A stretch of DNA of 60,134 nucleotides from Chlamydiales bacterium (GCA_022601635.1 JAJACG010000033.1:1-60134), one strand, 5' to 3'; counted from the first letter of the stretch, positions 40,677 through 50,822 are shown. Notes: generated by a model not told the origin, from the sequence alone. A program made the numbers and translations.

Positions 40677-42098
40677 ATGAGCGAACCTGCCAAATATAAA
40701 GTTGCCCCACACTCCAAAGAATCTGAAATGATGGTTTTGGGCTGCATGCTCACCGGCATCAACAGCCTAAACTCCGCAGCTGACATGCTCGAAGAGGAAG
40801 ATTTTTACTTCCCTGAACATCGCCTCATTTTCCATGTTCTCAAAGATGCTTTTAGACAGGATAAGCCAGCCGACGTCCACCTTGTTTGCGAAGAGCTCAA
40901 GCGAATGGGCAAACTAGACAGCGTTGGTGGTGTCGCTTTTGTTACCAACCTCTCCCAATATGCAGGAACAGCCGCATACATCGATGAATATGCTGAAATC
41001 GTCCGTTCAAAAGCTTTATTGCGTCGCATGATCTCTGCTGCCCAGAAGGTGGAAAAAGACGCCCTCTCTGAGCCGCCTAATGTCAACGAAGCCCTCGATG
41101 AAGCGCAATCTATTTTCTTCAAAATTGGGCAGCAAGCAGCGCCCGGCGCTGGCGTCTCCTTGCGCGATCTTCTGCATGGCCAAAGTACAGAGTCGCAAAC
41201 ACCCTTCCTCAGAGAGCTGCAAGAGCGGCAAGAGCGCTTTCAAACCTTGGGCGATGAAGAAGCCAAAATCACTGGTATCCCCACCCACTATCTCGATCTC
41301 GACATGATGATCAACGGTTTGAACAACTCAAACTTGATGATCATTGCCGGGAGACCCGCTATGGGAAAGACCGCTCTCTCTTTGAATATCGCCGAGCAGG
41401 TCTGCTTCAAAAACAAAATGCCAGTTGGCATCTTCTCCTTGGAAATGTCAGCCGAACAGCTAATGCACAGATTGGTCTGCTCACAAGCAGAGGTAGAGTC
41501 CGACAAAATCCGCACAGGCTCGCTCTCTGGTGTTGAATTTCAACGTATCGTCACTGCCGTCAGTGAAATGCAAGAGCACACTATGGTAATCGATGATCAG
41601 CCAGGCCTCAAAATTACCGATCTTCGAGCGCGCGCAAGACGAATGAAAGAGAGCCACGATATCCAATTTCTGGTGATCGACTACCTACAACTTATCTCAG
41701 GCTCAGGCTCCAACCGCACACAGGAGAGCCGCCAAAATGAGATCAGCGAAATCTCCCGAATGCTCAAAACGTTGGCAAGGGAACTTAATATCCCCATCCT
41801 CTGCCCCTCTCAGCTCTCGAGAAAGGTAGAAGATAGAGCGGGTCACCGCCCTATGCTCAGTGACCTACGTGAATCAGGCAGTATTGAGCAAGATAGTGAC
41901 CTCGTCATGTTCTTGCTACGCCGCGAATATTACGACCCCAATGATAAACCGGGTATGGCAGAGGTGATCGTCGCCAAAAATAGACATGGCTCCGTCGGAA
42001 GCGTCAACCTCACATTTGTGAAAGAGCTCGTCCAATTTAGAAACTACACCCCGATTCAAGTGGAGATGAATGAAGAGTCTCCATTCGCTTCAATTTAA
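40677..42098 (+). CDS. dnaB: Replicative DNA helicase DnaB
   Basis: DnaB is the hexameric 5'-3' helicase that unwinds the fork. The N-terminal helical domain (about 10-115, KESEMMVLGCMLTGINSL) binds primase; the RecA-like domain has Walker A AGRPAMGKTALSL, Walker B QFLVIDYLQLISG and the block PILCPSQLSRKVEDRAGHRP. No intein is present. The ATG at 40677 (MSEPAKYK) is chosen; the frame is open ten codons earlier from a TTG. Length is 473 residues. Gene order dnaB then mnmG and lplA is that of Chlamydia, except for inserted genes. Confidence 0.97.
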   Translation: MSEPAKYKVAPHSKESEMMVLGCMLTGINSLNSAADMLEEEDFYFPEHRLIFHVLKDAFRQDKPADVHLVCEELKRMGKLDSVGGVAFVTNLSQYAGTAAYIDEYAEIVRSKALLRRMISAAQKVEKDALSEPPNVNEALDEAQSIFFKIGQQAAPGAGVSLRDLLHGQSTESQTPFLRELQERQERFQTLGDEEAKITGIPTHYLDLDMMINGLNNSNLMIIAGRPAMGKTALSLNIAEQVCFKNKMPVGIFSLEMSAEQLMHRLVCSQAEVESDKIRTGSLSGVEFQRIVTAVSEMQEHTMVIDDQPGLKITDLRARARRMKESHDIQFLVIDYLQLISGSGSNRTQESRQNEISEISRMLKTLARELNIPILCPSQLSRKVEDRAGHRPMLSDLRESGSIEQDSDLVMFLLRREYYDPNDKPGMAEVIVAKNRHGSVGSVNLTFVKELVQFRNYTPIQVEMNEESPFASI

Positions 42099-42138
42099 AA
42101 TTTGACTATATTTATTAAGAGATTGTAAACTCTCGACC

Positions 42139-42882
42139 ATGATACGATTGGTCATCCTCATATTATTCATAGGAGTAGAGATGTACGCGCAGACAAAGAT
42201 TCAGGGACATAGAGGAAGCAAGGCGACCCATAAGGAGAATACGATTGAGGCGTTTGCTGAGGCAAATAGTGCGGGGGTTGGCTGTGTTGAATTGGATGTG
42301 CAGATGGCGGCAGATGGCAAGCTTGTAATCGTACATGATCTGCTTGTTGAGGGACGTTATGTGAAGGATTGGGATTCAAAGGAGTTGGGAGCCACCTATT
42401 TCTCGCAATTTTGTGAGAGGCTTGTGGGGTGGGAGATGCGCGCCAATTTGGAAATCAAGCGCAATCCGAGGCATCCAGAGTATAGCTGGGATCGTTATGA
42501 GAGTGTGAAAGCGATTGTGGAGATGGTGCGCTACTATGGATTACAAGAAAAAGTTTACTATTCCTCTTTTGATCTTGAAGCTTTGAAGATAGTGAGGCAG
42601 TTGGAACCAGAGGCAACAGTTGGTCTTGCGGTGACGGCAAAGGATTTTTCACTTGAGGCTCTAAGTGGTGTGGAGGTGGATATTATCTCCCCCGACTTTG
42701 AAGTCTTGGATGAGGAAAATGTTTCGATTTTACAAAAGAGGGGCTATATTGTGGCGCCTTGGACAGTGAATGGGACGCGCAACTGGGAGAGGATGATTGA
42801 GTATGGTGTGGATGAGATTATCACCGATAGCCCTCGGGAGCTCAAATCATTTCTTTCTGCTCTTTCTCTTTCTTTTGACTAA
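42139..42882 (+). CDS. Glycerophosphodiester phosphodiesterase
   Basis: GDPD enzymes hydrolyse glycerophosphodiesters such as those from phospholipid turnover to glycerol 3-phosphate and an alcohol. The motif QGHRGSKATHKENTIEAF with catalytic HR and the EN pair, VELDVQMAADGKLVIVHDL with metal ligands and the second catalytic histidine, and NLEIKRN are present. A signal peptide (about 1-17, ending MYA/Q) suggests export to the periplasm, as for GlpQ; the small size (247 residues) is like UgpQ. It lies between dnaB and the tiny basic gene, a site without such a gene in Chlamydia as I recall it. Confidence 0.92.
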   Translation: MIRLVILILFIGVEMYAQTKIQGHRGSKATHKENTIEAFAEANSAGVGCVELDVQMAADGKLVIVHDLLVEGRYVKDWDSKELGATYFSQFCERLVGWEMRANLEIKRNPRHPEYSWDRYESVKAIVEMVRYYGLQEKVYYSSFDLEALKIVRQLEPEATVGLAVTAKDFSLEALSGVEVDIISPDFEVLDEENVSILQKRGYIVAPWTVNGTRNWERMIEYGVDEIITDSPRELKSFLSALSLSFD

Positions 42883-42932
42883 TTTAGATCAATAGATTAG
42901 AATCGTCGCATTGATATTTCAGTGGGAATCTA

Positions 42933-43022
42933 ATGTCATCAGTAAAAAAGAAAAGAAAGTATAAGATTGCTAAGCATAAGCGCAAAAAGCGCCGCAGACG
43001 TGATCGTCATAAGAACAAGTAA
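42933..43022 (+). CDS. Very small basic AURKAIP1/COX24-like protein, 29 residues
   Basis: A 29-residue frame reads [20 protein letters not shown] and ends RRRDRHKNK, 20 of 29 residues being Lys or Arg. This is the pattern of the small AURKAIP1/COX24-domain proteins (mS38-like, also bacterial) which are associated with ribosomes. It starts after GGGAATCTA, with no strong ribosome site, and ends five bases before the mnmG start, so the two may be co-translated. Too short for routine gene calling. The family call is recalled from the KHKRKKRRR pattern, not searched. Confidence 0.75.
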   Translation: MSSVKKKRKYKIAKHKRKKRRRRDRHKNK

Positions 43023-43027
43023 GCATT

Positions 43028-44827
43028 TTGTTTGAGTATCCAGTAGCCTATGACATCATTGTGGTAGGTGGGGGACATGCTGGCTGTGAAGCAGCTTTGG
43101 CGGCAGCACGCATGGGCTGCTCCACGCTTCTTCTTACCATGAACTTGGACACCATTGCCAAGATGAGCTGTAATCCAGCAATTGGCGGTGTCGGTAAAGG
43201 GCATATGGTATTGGAGTTGGATGCTCTTGGCGGCGAGATGGGCAAGGTGACAGAGGCCTCTGCTATTCAGTGCCGTATGCTAAATAGTTCGAAAGGGCCA
43301 GCTGTCTGGGCGCCTAGAGCGCAGTGTGATAAGGTGGCCTATCAATTTGAGATGAAGCGCCGTTTGGAGCTTCAGGACAATCTTGATATCTTACAGGCAA
43401 CGATAGCCACTCTTCTTGAAGAAGAGGGTTCAATCATGGGTGTGACCACAAAAGAGGGCTTTACTGTTCGGGGTCGCAAGGTGATTCTCTCAGCTGGCAC
43501 CTTTATGCGCGGTTTGATGCATCTGGGAGAGCAGCACTCAGAGGGTGGCAGAGCTGGAGATCGTCCTGCCAATTCCATTTCTAAGAGTCTTGAGGATTTG
43601 GGTTTTAAGCTGGGTCGTCTGAAGACGGGGACCCCGCCAAGATTGCATGGAGCTACAATAGACTTCTCAAAAACTGAGGAGCAGCCGCCAGAAGAGGGTG
43701 TACGCTTCAGCTTTGATGAAGAGCATCCGCGTTTGAAACAGCTTTCTTGTTTCATCACCTATACCAACAAGAAGACACATGAGATTATAGAGAATAATGT
43801 GGATCGCTCTCCCCTCTTTTCTGGGAAAATTAAGGGTGTTGGGCCGCGTTACTGTCCTTCGATTGAGGACAAGGTTTTTCGTTTTGCGGACAAGGAGCGT
43901 CATCAGATCTTCTTGGAGCCGGAGGGGCTACAGACTCAAGAAATCTATGCCAATGGTATTAGCAGTTCACTCCCTTTTGATGTGCAACTAGAGATGCTTC
44001 GGACAATTGAGGGTTTGGAGAATGTGCGTGTAACGCGTCCTGCCTATGCGATTGAGTATGATTATGTCACCTGTGGTCAGATTGCGATCACACTAGAGGC
44101 AAAGAGCGTGGCTGGTCTCTATTTTGCAGGGCAGATCAATGGAACGACTGGTTATGAAGAGGCGGCTGCACAGGGCTTTGTTGCTGGTGTGAATGCTGCG
44201 CTTGCAATCCAAAAGAGAGACCCTCTGATTTTACCGAGATCTGAGAGTTATATTGGTGTGATGCTGGATGATCTAGTTACGAAAGAGTTAGATGAGCCCT
44301 ATCGCATGTTTACAAGCCGGGCGGAGCATCGCCTACTTCTGCGCCAGGACAATGCGGATTTGCGTCTTCGCGAAATTGGCTATAAGCTGGGATTGATTGA
44401 CCAGAAGCGGTATGAAAAGCTGCAGGCCAAGAAGCAAATCATCGAAGATCAGATGATTAAGCTCTCTAAGATGCATATTGATTATAAGGGAAAGAGCACC
44501 AACGTGGCGCAGCTTTTGAGGCGCCCTGAGGTTGGCTATCTTGATTTAGATCTTGAGGATTTTGGGGAGGAGATCAACCGGCAGATTGAGTTCAATTTGA
44601 AGTATGCTGGCTATATCAAAAGGCAAGAGGAGGAGATTGAGCGCCAAAGCTCTCTTGAAGATCAGGAGCTTGGAAACCTCGATTTTCGCAAGATTGTCGG
44701 TCTTCGTAAAGAGGCGCAGGAGAAATTAGCAAAGCATCTACCCAAAAGTGTGGGTCAAGCAGCGCGTATCAGTGGTGTCTCCCCCGCTGACATTCAAGTT
44801 CTTCTTGTGGCCCTTCGCCGTAGCTAG
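43028..44827 (+). CDS. mnmG: tRNA uridine-5-carboxymethylaminomethyl enzyme MnmG (GidA)
   Basis: MnmG, with MnmE, adds the carboxymethylaminomethyl group to wobble U34 of several tRNAs using FAD and NADH. The start is TTG ([20 protein letters not shown]), supported by alignment with E. coli GidA. The FAD motif [17 protein letters not shown], the CNPAIGG block, and the [17 protein letters not shown] motif are present; length 599 is slightly short of 620-630. Its last codons overlap the minus-strand 128-residue gene by four bases. mnmG is a substrate partner in the same wobble pathway as MnmH at 13.9 kb. Confidence 0.97.
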   Translation: MFEYPVAYDIIVVGGGHAGCEAALAAARMGCSTLLLTMNLDTIAKMSCNPAIGGVGKGHMVLELDALGGEMGKVTEASAIQCRMLNSSKGPAVWAPRAQCDKVAYQFEMKRRLELQDNLDILQATIATLLEEEGSIMGVTTKEGFTVRGRKVILSAGTFMRGLMHLGEQHSEGGRAGDRPANSISKSLEDLGFKLGRLKTGTPPRLHGATIDFSKTEEQPPEEGVRFSFDEEHPRLKQLSCFITYTNKKTHEIIENNVDRSPLFSGKIKGVGPRYCPSIEDKVFRFADKERHQIFLEPEGLQTQEIYANGISSSLPFDVQLEMLRTIEGLENVRVTRPAYAIEYDYVTCGQIAITLEAKSVAGLYFAGQINGTTGYEEAAAQGFVAGVNAALAIQKRDPLILPRSESYIGVMLDDLVTKELDEPYRMFTSRAEHRLLLRQDNADLRLREIGYKLGLIDQKRYEKLQAKKQIIEDQMIKLSKMHIDYKGKSTNVAQLLRRPEVGYLDLDLEDFGEEINRQIEFNLKYAGYIKRQEEEIERQSSLEDQELGNLDFRKIVGLRKEAQEKLAKHLPKSVGQAARISGVSPADIQVLLVALRRS

Positions 44828-45210
44828 CACTGTTCCTTGAGAGATATTGAGCTGTGAACCTGTTGCCACGCGCACTGCTTATAGATATTGCACTGCTTTT
44901 GGAGATAGGTCCAATCATTGCCACTATCAAAATTGGATGAGACGAATAGAGCTATATCTAAATCGCCGTTCGACACTTCAAATACGCAAACCTCAACAGA
45001 GCTTACTGCGCTTTTTGGACTTGTTTGGACATACCAGCTGTCAGGGCGCAATCGAGTAGTGAAGCCCCCAAGTAACTTCTCGGCCAGCTGAGAGAGTGAG
45101 GCCATCCTCTGGGAAGGGGCACTAACTACCGTAGTGACTCGAATCTCTTTACCCCATCCATCGGTTAAGTAAATTGAATTTACCATGGAGATAGGATAGA
45201 CTACAGACAT
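44824..45210 (-). CDS. Hypothetical protein between mnmG and lplA
   Basis: A 128-codon minus-strand frame fills the gap between mnmG and lplA, overlapping each by a few bases at its ends. The product is soluble, with mostly beta pattern ([40 protein letters not shown]) and a cysteine-containing C-terminal helix. No ribosome site is visible at the first ATG or at an internal ATG (45186). No family is recognised. Without the fit into the gap I would doubt it. Confidence 0.5.
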   Translation of the reverse strand: MSVVYPISMVNSIYLTDGWGKEIRVTTVVSAPSQRMASLSQLAEKLLGGFTTRLRPDSWYVQTSPKSAVSSVEVCVFEVSNGDLDIALFVSSNFDSGNDWTYLQKQCNIYKQCAWQQVHSSISLKEQC

Positions 45211-45874
45211 GAAAAAATCTATTTTATCATTTAATCAACTTCCTATTTTGGAGCAGCTCTATATTGAGGAGGCGCTATTGCGCGCCGACGATCGAAATAT
45301 TTTGCTTATCAATCGCGGCTCACCACCAGCCATCGTGATGGGCATTTCTGGCAAAGCGGAGGAGCTTCTCTATACGGATAGAGTTAACATCCCGGTCATT
45401 CGCCGCTTTTCTGGTGGGGGAACCGTAGTAGTCGACCAAAATACGCTCTTTGTCACCTTGATTTGTAATGAGGAAGACGTCGCTATTGAGCCCTTCCCGA
45501 AGCCGATTTTACAATGGGGAGCTGACTTTTTTGCGAAGCTAATCCCAGGCCTGAAGCTGAAAGAGAATGATTTTGTTTTAGGTGATCTGAAAGTTGGTGG
45601 CAATGCGCAGTACATCCGCAAGGGTCGCTGGCTTCTACACACCTCTTTTTTGGTCGACTATGATCCGAAGCTTATGGCCATGCTCAAAATGCCAAAAAAA
45701 AGACCGCAATACCGAGAGGATCGCGACCATCTAGACTTTTTGACCAAGCTCAATATCGATGTGGATCAGTTTGTACACGCACTTGAACAGCTAGGCGAAC
45801 CGCTTGAAGATCTTGAGACAGTATTAGCCCAAGAGCATAGACGAAGCACAAAATTGCTCAATACTTTTCAATAG
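45209..45874 (+). CDS. lplA: Lipoate-protein ligase A family protein
   Basis: LplA attaches lipoate to E2 subunits of dehydrogenase complexes. The lipoyl-AMP binding loop RRFSGGGTVVVDQNTLFVTL and the catalytic lysine in VLGDLKVGGNAQY are present; the second half is PPQYREDRDHLDFLTKLN-like family sequence (here KKRPQYREDRDHLDFL). Length 221 residues lacks the small C-terminal accessory domain, as usual in shorter LplA members. The start overlaps the divergent hypothetical gene. It ends 17 bases inside the convergent glycosyltransferase. Confidence 0.93.
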   Translation: MKKSILSFNQLPILEQLYIEEALLRADDRNILLINRGSPPAIVMGISGKAEELLYTDRVNIPVIRRFSGGGTVVVDQNTLFVTLICNEEDVAIEPFPKPILQWGADFFAKLIPGLKLKENDFVLGDLKVGGNAQYIRKGRWLLHTSFLVDYDPKLMAMLKMPKKRPQYREDRDHLDFLTKLNIDVDQFVHALEQLGEPLEDLETVLAQEHRRSTKLLNTFQ

Positions 45875-47372
45875 GAGTCGGGCACTCACCCGTAAAATCA
45901 TCGCATTTGAAAATGATGGCGTGTTTGACCGCCTTCTTACAGCAGAAAAATAGCGGTGTGGCACCCATACACTCTACCTGCCCAAAATAGGGTGCCAAAT
46001 GCTCCTCATAGTGCTTTTGGTACCACTCAACCGCCTCTTTGCCCTTATTTTCCAACACAACAAAAAAGCCGCGCTTGCCCGCCTCTTCCATCTGTGGCCA
46101 GTAGTGAAACTGATTCTTCCGCCCCGGATGCAGATCAAAGAAATAGGCTCGCTTTTGAGCAGGCCCATAGAAACTCAAAATGCTGCTAGTTTGATATTTG
46201 TCACCAAACAGAAAGTCGCTTTCTGGGTTGTAGCCAGCGATGGAGAGTGCTGGACCAAGCCTCGACCAGCCCACATTTTGGCGAAAGGGGCTCCACTTGT
46301 AGGGAATGGGCATCACATCATAGCGCTGAAAGAGAGGGATAGACATAGCAAATATAGAAAAAAGCGCCGCCATCCACGTTCCTACCTGCAGCCAGATACG
46401 TCCTGTCTTCAACCTCTCAACAGCGTACCAAGCAGCGGGAAGAGTTGCAGCGGGATAGAGAAAAAGGCCCCAGTTGGGCTGAATCTTTTTAAAGAAAGCC
46501 ATCACAAAGAGGATCAAGAAGATAGCCGGGAATGCAGCGGCATAGATCACCCCTCTTTTGCGTATAAAGAGGTAGCTGCAGAGCAAAAGGCCCCAGAAAA
46601 TGGGTGAAAAGAAGCCGATCTGTGCAAAAAAGAAGTCAGCAAAATTGCCATGTCCTCCTATTTTTTTAGTCACAGCGTGGCCTACATGTTTGAAGGTGGC
46701 AAAGTCGTGAGTCCAATTCCAGTAAAATGAGGGAATCAGTGCGAGAAGAGAGATGGCGATACCAAAGAGGAGCCGCCAGCTACGCAGCTTTTTGAAGAAG
46801 GGCAAAAATAGAATGGTGATCGGCCACAAAATGTAGGCGGTCCACTTGTAAAGCGCACCGAAGAGGATCCAAAGGCCTGCCATGGCGTAGTTGGGCCCCT
46901 CCTCCTCATGCAGGCCGCGCACAATGGTGCAGATGCCCATTGTGAGGAAGAGCATCATACCGCCATCTGTTGTTGCCATGAACGAAAGGAAGATACCGAT
47001 AGGTGAAAAGGCCATGATGATACCGGCCCAAAAGGCGGTGCTGACGGCACATGTGGCAAACCTTGCCAAAGCAAAGGTAACAAGTGGCAGGAAAAAGGAG
47101 ATGATGACAGCACCAAAGCGCACACCCAGTTCGCTATTGCCAAAGAGCATCGTGGTCATCCAGATCTGCCAGGCAATTGCTGGTGGCTTACTATAGTAGC
47201 CCCAGTCAAGCTGCTGAGACCAGGTCCAATATTGCGCCTCATCGGGTGCAAGCTGCACATCATAAAAGGCGATCAAGAGCAAAGAGATGATCGCCTTGGC
47301 GGTTAAAAGTGCAAGCAGCCATATAAAATGGGGGCTGCGGAATCTATTCTCGATCGTGAAAACTGAAGACAT
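45858..47372 (-). CDS. GT39/ArnT-like membrane glycosyltransferase
   Basis: A polytopic protein (about 12 hydrophobic segments) of the dolichyl-phosphate-mannose/ArnT superfamily: the conserved first periplasmic loop is LAPDEAQYWTWSQQLDWGYY, with the catalytic acidic residues in DE and the SKPP motif following. Such enzymes move a sugar from a polyprenyl phosphate to lipid A, protein or another periplasmic acceptor; the donor and acceptor here are unknown. Start MSSVFTIENR (47372) gives 504 residues and overlaps sdhB by 29 bases; an upstream ATG at 47405 is possible. It sits with the sdh genes rather than a glycan cluster. The heptosyltransferase at 2.0 kb hints at a more elaborate surface glycan than in Chlamydia. 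Confidence 0.88.
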   Translation of the reverse strand: MSSVFTIENRFRSPHFIWLLALLTAKAIISLLLIAFYDVQLAPDEAQYWTWSQQLDWGYYSKPPAIAWQIWMTTMLFGNSELGVRFGAVIISFFLPLVTFALARFATCAVSTAFWAGIIMAFSPIGIFLSFMATTDGGMMLFLTMGICTIVRGLHEEEGPNYAMAGLWILFGALYKWTAYILWPITILFLPFFKKLRSWRLLFGIAISLLALIPSFYWNWTHDFATFKHVGHAVTKKIGGHGNFADFFFAQIGFFSPIFWGLLLCSYLFIRKRGVIYAAAFPAIFLILFVMAFFKKIQPNWGLFLYPAATLPAAWYAVERLKTGRIWLQVGTWMAALFSIFAMSIPLFQRYDVMPIPYKWSPFRQNVGWSRLGPALSIAGYNPESDFLFGDKYQTSSILSFYGPAQKRAYFFDLHPGRKNQFHYWPQMEEAGKRGFFVVLENKGKEAVEWYQKHYEEHLAPYFGQVECMGATPLFFCCKKAVKHAIIFKCDDFTGECPTPIEKY

Positions 47373-48102
47373 CGCGGAACGCTTGTAGGGTGACATCGCG
47401 ACCAATTACAGCAATGCTATCGGTCAGCGGAATATTTTTCGGGCACACTTCAACACAGTTTTGCGCATTGCCGCAATCTGAGATGCCCCCATTTTCCATC
47501 AGTGGGCGCAGCCTTAAATGACGCTGCATCTTGCCAGTTGGATGCGCATTAAAGAGACGCGCCTGAGAAATCGGTGCTGGCCCAACAAATTTGGAGCGCT
47601 TGTTCACTTGTGGACACGCCTCACTGCAGCAACCACAAGTCATACAGGTTGAAAGCGAGTACATCACCTCCTGTTTGGGCTGTGATATTAGCGGGCCATA
47701 CCCCTGCTCTTTTGGGCCCTCCGTGTCAATCCACGCATGCACCTTCTTCAAATTCTCAAACATGCGCGAGCGATCGACTATCAAATCGCGCACAAGGGGA
47801 AATTTTGTGAAAGGAGCAAGCGTAATCGTTCGCCCCTCTTTCATGTAGTTTTGGATCAAAGCGGTGCACGATTGACGTGGAAAACCATTGATCAGCATAG
47901 AACAGGATCCACACACCTCTTCGAGGCAGCCCATCTCCCAAACAACCGGTTCAACGCGATCTCCTTTGCGATTGATTGGATTTTTCTGAATCTCCATCAG
48001 CGCAGAAATGACATTTTCACCCTCACGCAAAGGGAGTTCAAACTCCTCCCAATACTGCTTGCCAGGCACCCCACGCCAGATCTTCAGAATAAAGCTTTCC
48101 AT
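47344..48102 (-). CDS. sdhB: Succinate dehydrogenase/fumarate reductase iron-sulfur subunit
   Basis: SdhB carries electrons from the flavin to the quinone site through three iron-sulfur clusters. The [2Fe-2S] cysteines are in GCLEEVCGSCSMLINGFPRQ (C54, C59, C62 and C74 region), and the cluster motifs CMTCGCCSEACP and CGNAQNCVEVCPKNIP supply the other ligands. Length 252 residues is normal. It is third in sdhC-sdhA-sdhB, nine bases after sdhA. Confidence 0.96.
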   Translation of the reverse strand: MESFILKIWRGVPGKQYWEEFELPLREGENVISALMEIQKNPINRKGDRVEPVVWEMGCLEEVCGSCSMLINGFPRQSCTALIQNYMKEGRTITLAPFTKFPLVRDLIVDRSRMFENLKKVHAWIDTEGPKEQGYGPLISQPKQEVMYSLSTCMTCGCCSEACPQVNKRSKFVGPAPISQARLFNAHPTGKMQRHLRLRPLMENGGISDCGNAQNCVEVCPKNIPLTDSIAVIGRDVTLQAFRDVFSFHDRE

Positions 48103-48111
48103 CTTGGCTCA

Positions 48112-49986
48112 CTATACAACAAGCTTGATCTTTTCGGGGACATTTTTCAACTCAGGCGCTCCCATCTTAGCCTTAGTGTAATCCCGCTGGACAGGATCAA
48201 CGTGACGCGTATCAACTGGACGATAGGAAATTTCTGGCTCCCCATCCTTGTATGTGGCAATCGTTGTCTTGAGCCAGTTGTCATCATCGCGATCAGGATA
48301 TTTGGGCATGTAGTGTGACCCCCTAAACTCATGACGCAGCTGCGCCCCCCGGGTGATCACAAGCGCCAAATCAAGCATCGGCTCAAATTGAAGCGCAAAT
48401 TGATAGGTTTGATTGGCAAAAGGAGAGTGATCATCAAGAGAGATCTGCTTCGCCCGCTCTTTCAACTCCAAAATCTTCTCATAGGTGCGCTGCAAATCCT
48501 GCTCATTGCGTTCAACTGTCACATGGCGCACCATCCATTCGGAAAGCTCTGCATGTAAAGCGTGCACATTCTCCTGACCAGAGCGTGATAGCATCTCCTT
48601 TTTGATCCCCTCTTCAGCGGCAAGTGCATCTTTGAATAGCAGATCGGGAAGTTGTCGACTGGGCAGTTGCTCGATGTAGCGCTCCACCTCATCACCTGAA
48701 ACCAAACCACTGAAAATGCATGAGAGTAGAGAGTTGGCGCCCAATCTATTGGCTCCATGATATTGAAAATCGGATTCACCGCAGTTAAAAAGTCCTGGGA
48801 GGTTTGTCATCTGCCTGAATCTTGTTTCTCGATCAGGGTCATCTGTAGCTGGCCAGTCAACCCAGGCGCCCCCCATCGAATAGTGGACTCCGGGGAAGAT
48901 GCGCATCGGTACTTTGCGGGGATCTTCGCCGGTGAATTTTTGGTAGATATCGAGCACTGACTCTAGTTTATGCAGAGTCTCTTCAGGAAGTTCGGTAACA
49001 TCAAGGTGGACCTGATTTTTGCCATCGATGCCAAGGCCTGCGTTGCAGACGCGCAGAAGCATTCTGGCACCGACATCGCGGCTGACCAAGTTTCCATAAC
49101 CGGGATAGAGCTCCTCTAAAAAGTACCACTTTTCGCCCGTTTTTCCGCAGGTGACTGGTTGGCCATCGGGACCCTCGATCGTTTTGGAAGAATCTCCCCA
49201 GACCCAGATGCGCCCTCCCTCTCCTCGGACCGACTCTGAGATGAGGCGCAGTTTGTCGAGTCCAGGGATGGAGGTGGGGTGGATCTGGATGAACTCGCCA
49301 TTAGCGTAGTGCATGCCAGCTCTGTAGAGGCGGCCATTGGCAGCACCTGTGCAGAAGGTGGAGTTTGTGGAGAGTTTGAAGATCATGCCGGGGCCACCTG
49401 AGGCGACAACGACAGCATCCGCTCTGAGCTCTTCCAATTTTTGGTTAAAAAGGTTCATCATGACGATGCCGCAGCTTCTGCCCTCATCATCGCGAATCAG
49501 GCGCAAAAACTCATGATTCTCATACTTTTGAACAAGTCCTTTCGCTTCATGACGGCGCACCTGTTCATCCAATGTATAGAGCAGCTGTTGGCCAGTTGAG
49601 GCACCACAAAAGACGGTGCGGTTGTAGAGAGTGCCCCCAAATCTGCGTGCGTCGAGGTGGCCGGTTGGTGTTCGGTTGAAGGGGCAGCCAAAGCGGTCGA
49701 ACATCTGAATAATATGTGGAGCTGCGAGACACATCTCCAAGATGGGTGGCTGATCAGCGAGGAAATCTCCACCCTTGATTGTGTCATAGGCGTGGATGAG
49801 CGGGCTATCATCCTCTCCCTTTAGATTGAGAGCGGCGTTGATCCCGCCTTGTGCGCAAACGGAGTGGCTGCGCTTGACCTTGGTGAGGCTGATGAGTTTG
49901 ACATGAATGCCACGTTCGCAAAGGCGCATTGCGCATGCAAGCCCAGCAAGTCCCCCTCCAATAACGATTGCCTCTTTTTTTATCAT
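48112..49986 (-). CDS. sdhA: Succinate dehydrogenase flavoprotein subunit
   Basis: SdhA oxidises succinate with covalently bound FAD. The start MIKKEAIVIGGGLAGLACAM at 49986 is chosen because it overlaps the sdhC stop as ATGA; the open frame continues 21 codons upstream inside sdhC. FAD-binding GGGLAGLA, the flavinylation histidine in KVKRSHSVCAQGGINAAL, and the catalytic HYSMGGAWVD and ANRLGANSLL blocks are visible. The length of 624 residues fits the family. Confidence 0.97.
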   Translation of the reverse strand: MIKKEAIVIGGGLAGLACAMRLCERGIHVKLISLTKVKRSHSVCAQGGINAALNLKGEDDSPLIHAYDTIKGGDFLADQPPILEMCLAAPHIIQMFDRFGCPFNRTPTGHLDARRFGGTLYNRTVFCGASTGQQLLYTLDEQVRRHEAKGLVQKYENHEFLRLIRDDEGRSCGIVMMNLFNQKLEELRADAVVVASGGPGMIFKLSTNSTFCTGAANGRLYRAGMHYANGEFIQIHPTSIPGLDKLRLISESVRGEGGRIWVWGDSSKTIEGPDGQPVTCGKTGEKWYFLEELYPGYGNLVSRDVGARMLLRVCNAGLGIDGKNQVHLDVTELPEETLHKLESVLDIYQKFTGEDPRKVPMRIFPGVHYSMGGAWVDWPATDDPDRETRFRQMTNLPGLFNCGESDFQYHGANRLGANSLLSCIFSGLVSGDEVERYIEQLPSRQLPDLLFKDALAAEEGIKKEMLSRSGQENVHALHAELSEWMVRHVTVERNEQDLQRTYEKILELKERAKQISLDDHSPFANQTYQFALQFEPMLDLALVITRGAQLRHEFRGSHYMPKYPDRDDDNWLKTTIATYKDGEPEISYRPVDTRHVDPVQRDYTKAKMGAPELKNVPEKIKLVV

Positions 49987-50822
49987 GACCACACCTGCGT
50001 CCAGTAGGGCCCCCAACAGGCCATTAATCCCAAAACCATGACAACCCACATCAAAAGCGTAGTTAGAATGCGCAAACGGATCTGAGATCTACGTGTGCAG
50101 GCGATTCCCCAAGTGATCATTGCGGTCCAAAGTCCATTGAAAGCGTGGTAAGAGGCGGCGATGACCAAAATGGTGTAGAGGATGACCATGAGCGGGCTCT
50201 TGAAGGTGTTGCGCACAGTCAAAAAGATGGCGACACCAGCGCTTGGCGCTTCGATAGAGACTTTGGGGCCCTCATTTAAGATGGTCGCGCCAAAACTTTC
50301 GGCCAAAGTGGTGAGGTGGGGATCATTTTCAACCTGCACTGTATAGAACTGTTGATCGCCCTCGGTTCTAACATCGGGGTAGTACAAAAAGCGCATCTGG
50401 TAGACATGCAAGGAAATGCCGATGAGTAGGATCCAGGAGGTCCAGCGCTGCCAAGTGTAGGCGCGATTGCGCTTGTATTGAGCAAGTGTTGGCTTTTTCT
50501 TGCCACTGCCAAATGAGTTGGCTCTTCCGGTGACAGCGTAGTGGATGCCCCAGAGGCCGTGGACTAGAAATGGGAGGGCTAGGAAGAGGATTTCAACCAC
50601 TTTTAGATAGGGGATATCATGGATTTTGTTGACCATACGAACAAAGCTGTAGCCATCATCTTGGAAGAAGAGAGAGGCTTGAGAGTTGACGAGGAGGTGT
50701 TCGAATAGAAAGAGGACGAGGAAGAGACCGAGCAGAGAATGGAGCCTTCGCATGAGGAAGGGTCTTGGCAGCTTCAGTTTTTGGTCATCGTCGAATTTTT
50801 TTTCTTCGGTGGGTGTAGTCAT
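49983..50822 (-). CDS. sdhC: Succinate dehydrogenase cytochrome b subunit
   Basis: SdhC is the membrane anchor with heme and quinone sites. Five hydrophobic segments with histidines in FLFEHLLVN, PFLVHGLWGIHYAVTG and LLIGISLHVYQMRF suit a type B (single large subunit) SDH as in Chlamydia and Bacillus. A polar insertion (about 165-200, with a periplasmic loop) follows the third helix. ATG at 50822 (MTTPTEEKKF) is preferred to one 21 bases earlier. The length of 279 residues matches the single-anchor class. It is the first gene of the sdh operon. Confidence 0.92.
   Translation of the reverse strand: MTTPTEEKKFDDDQKLKLPRPFLMRRLHSLLGLFLVLFLFEHLLVNSQASLFFQDDGYSFVRMVNKIHDIPYLKVVEILFLALPFLVHGLWGIHYAVTGRANSFGSGKKKPTLAQYKRNRAYTWQRWTSWILLIGISLHVYQMRFLYYPDVRTEGDQQFYTVQVENDPHLTTLAESFGATILNEGPKVSIEAPSAGVAIFLTVRNTFKSPLMVILYTILVIAASYHAFNGLWTAMITWGIACTRRSQIRLRILTTLLMWVVMVLGLMACWGPYWTQVWS

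Noticed and set aside
45999-46607. 202-codon plus-strand frame inside the GT39 gene
   Set aside because: Antisense shadow of the membrane glycosyltransferase, with composition typical of reversed hydrophobic codons.
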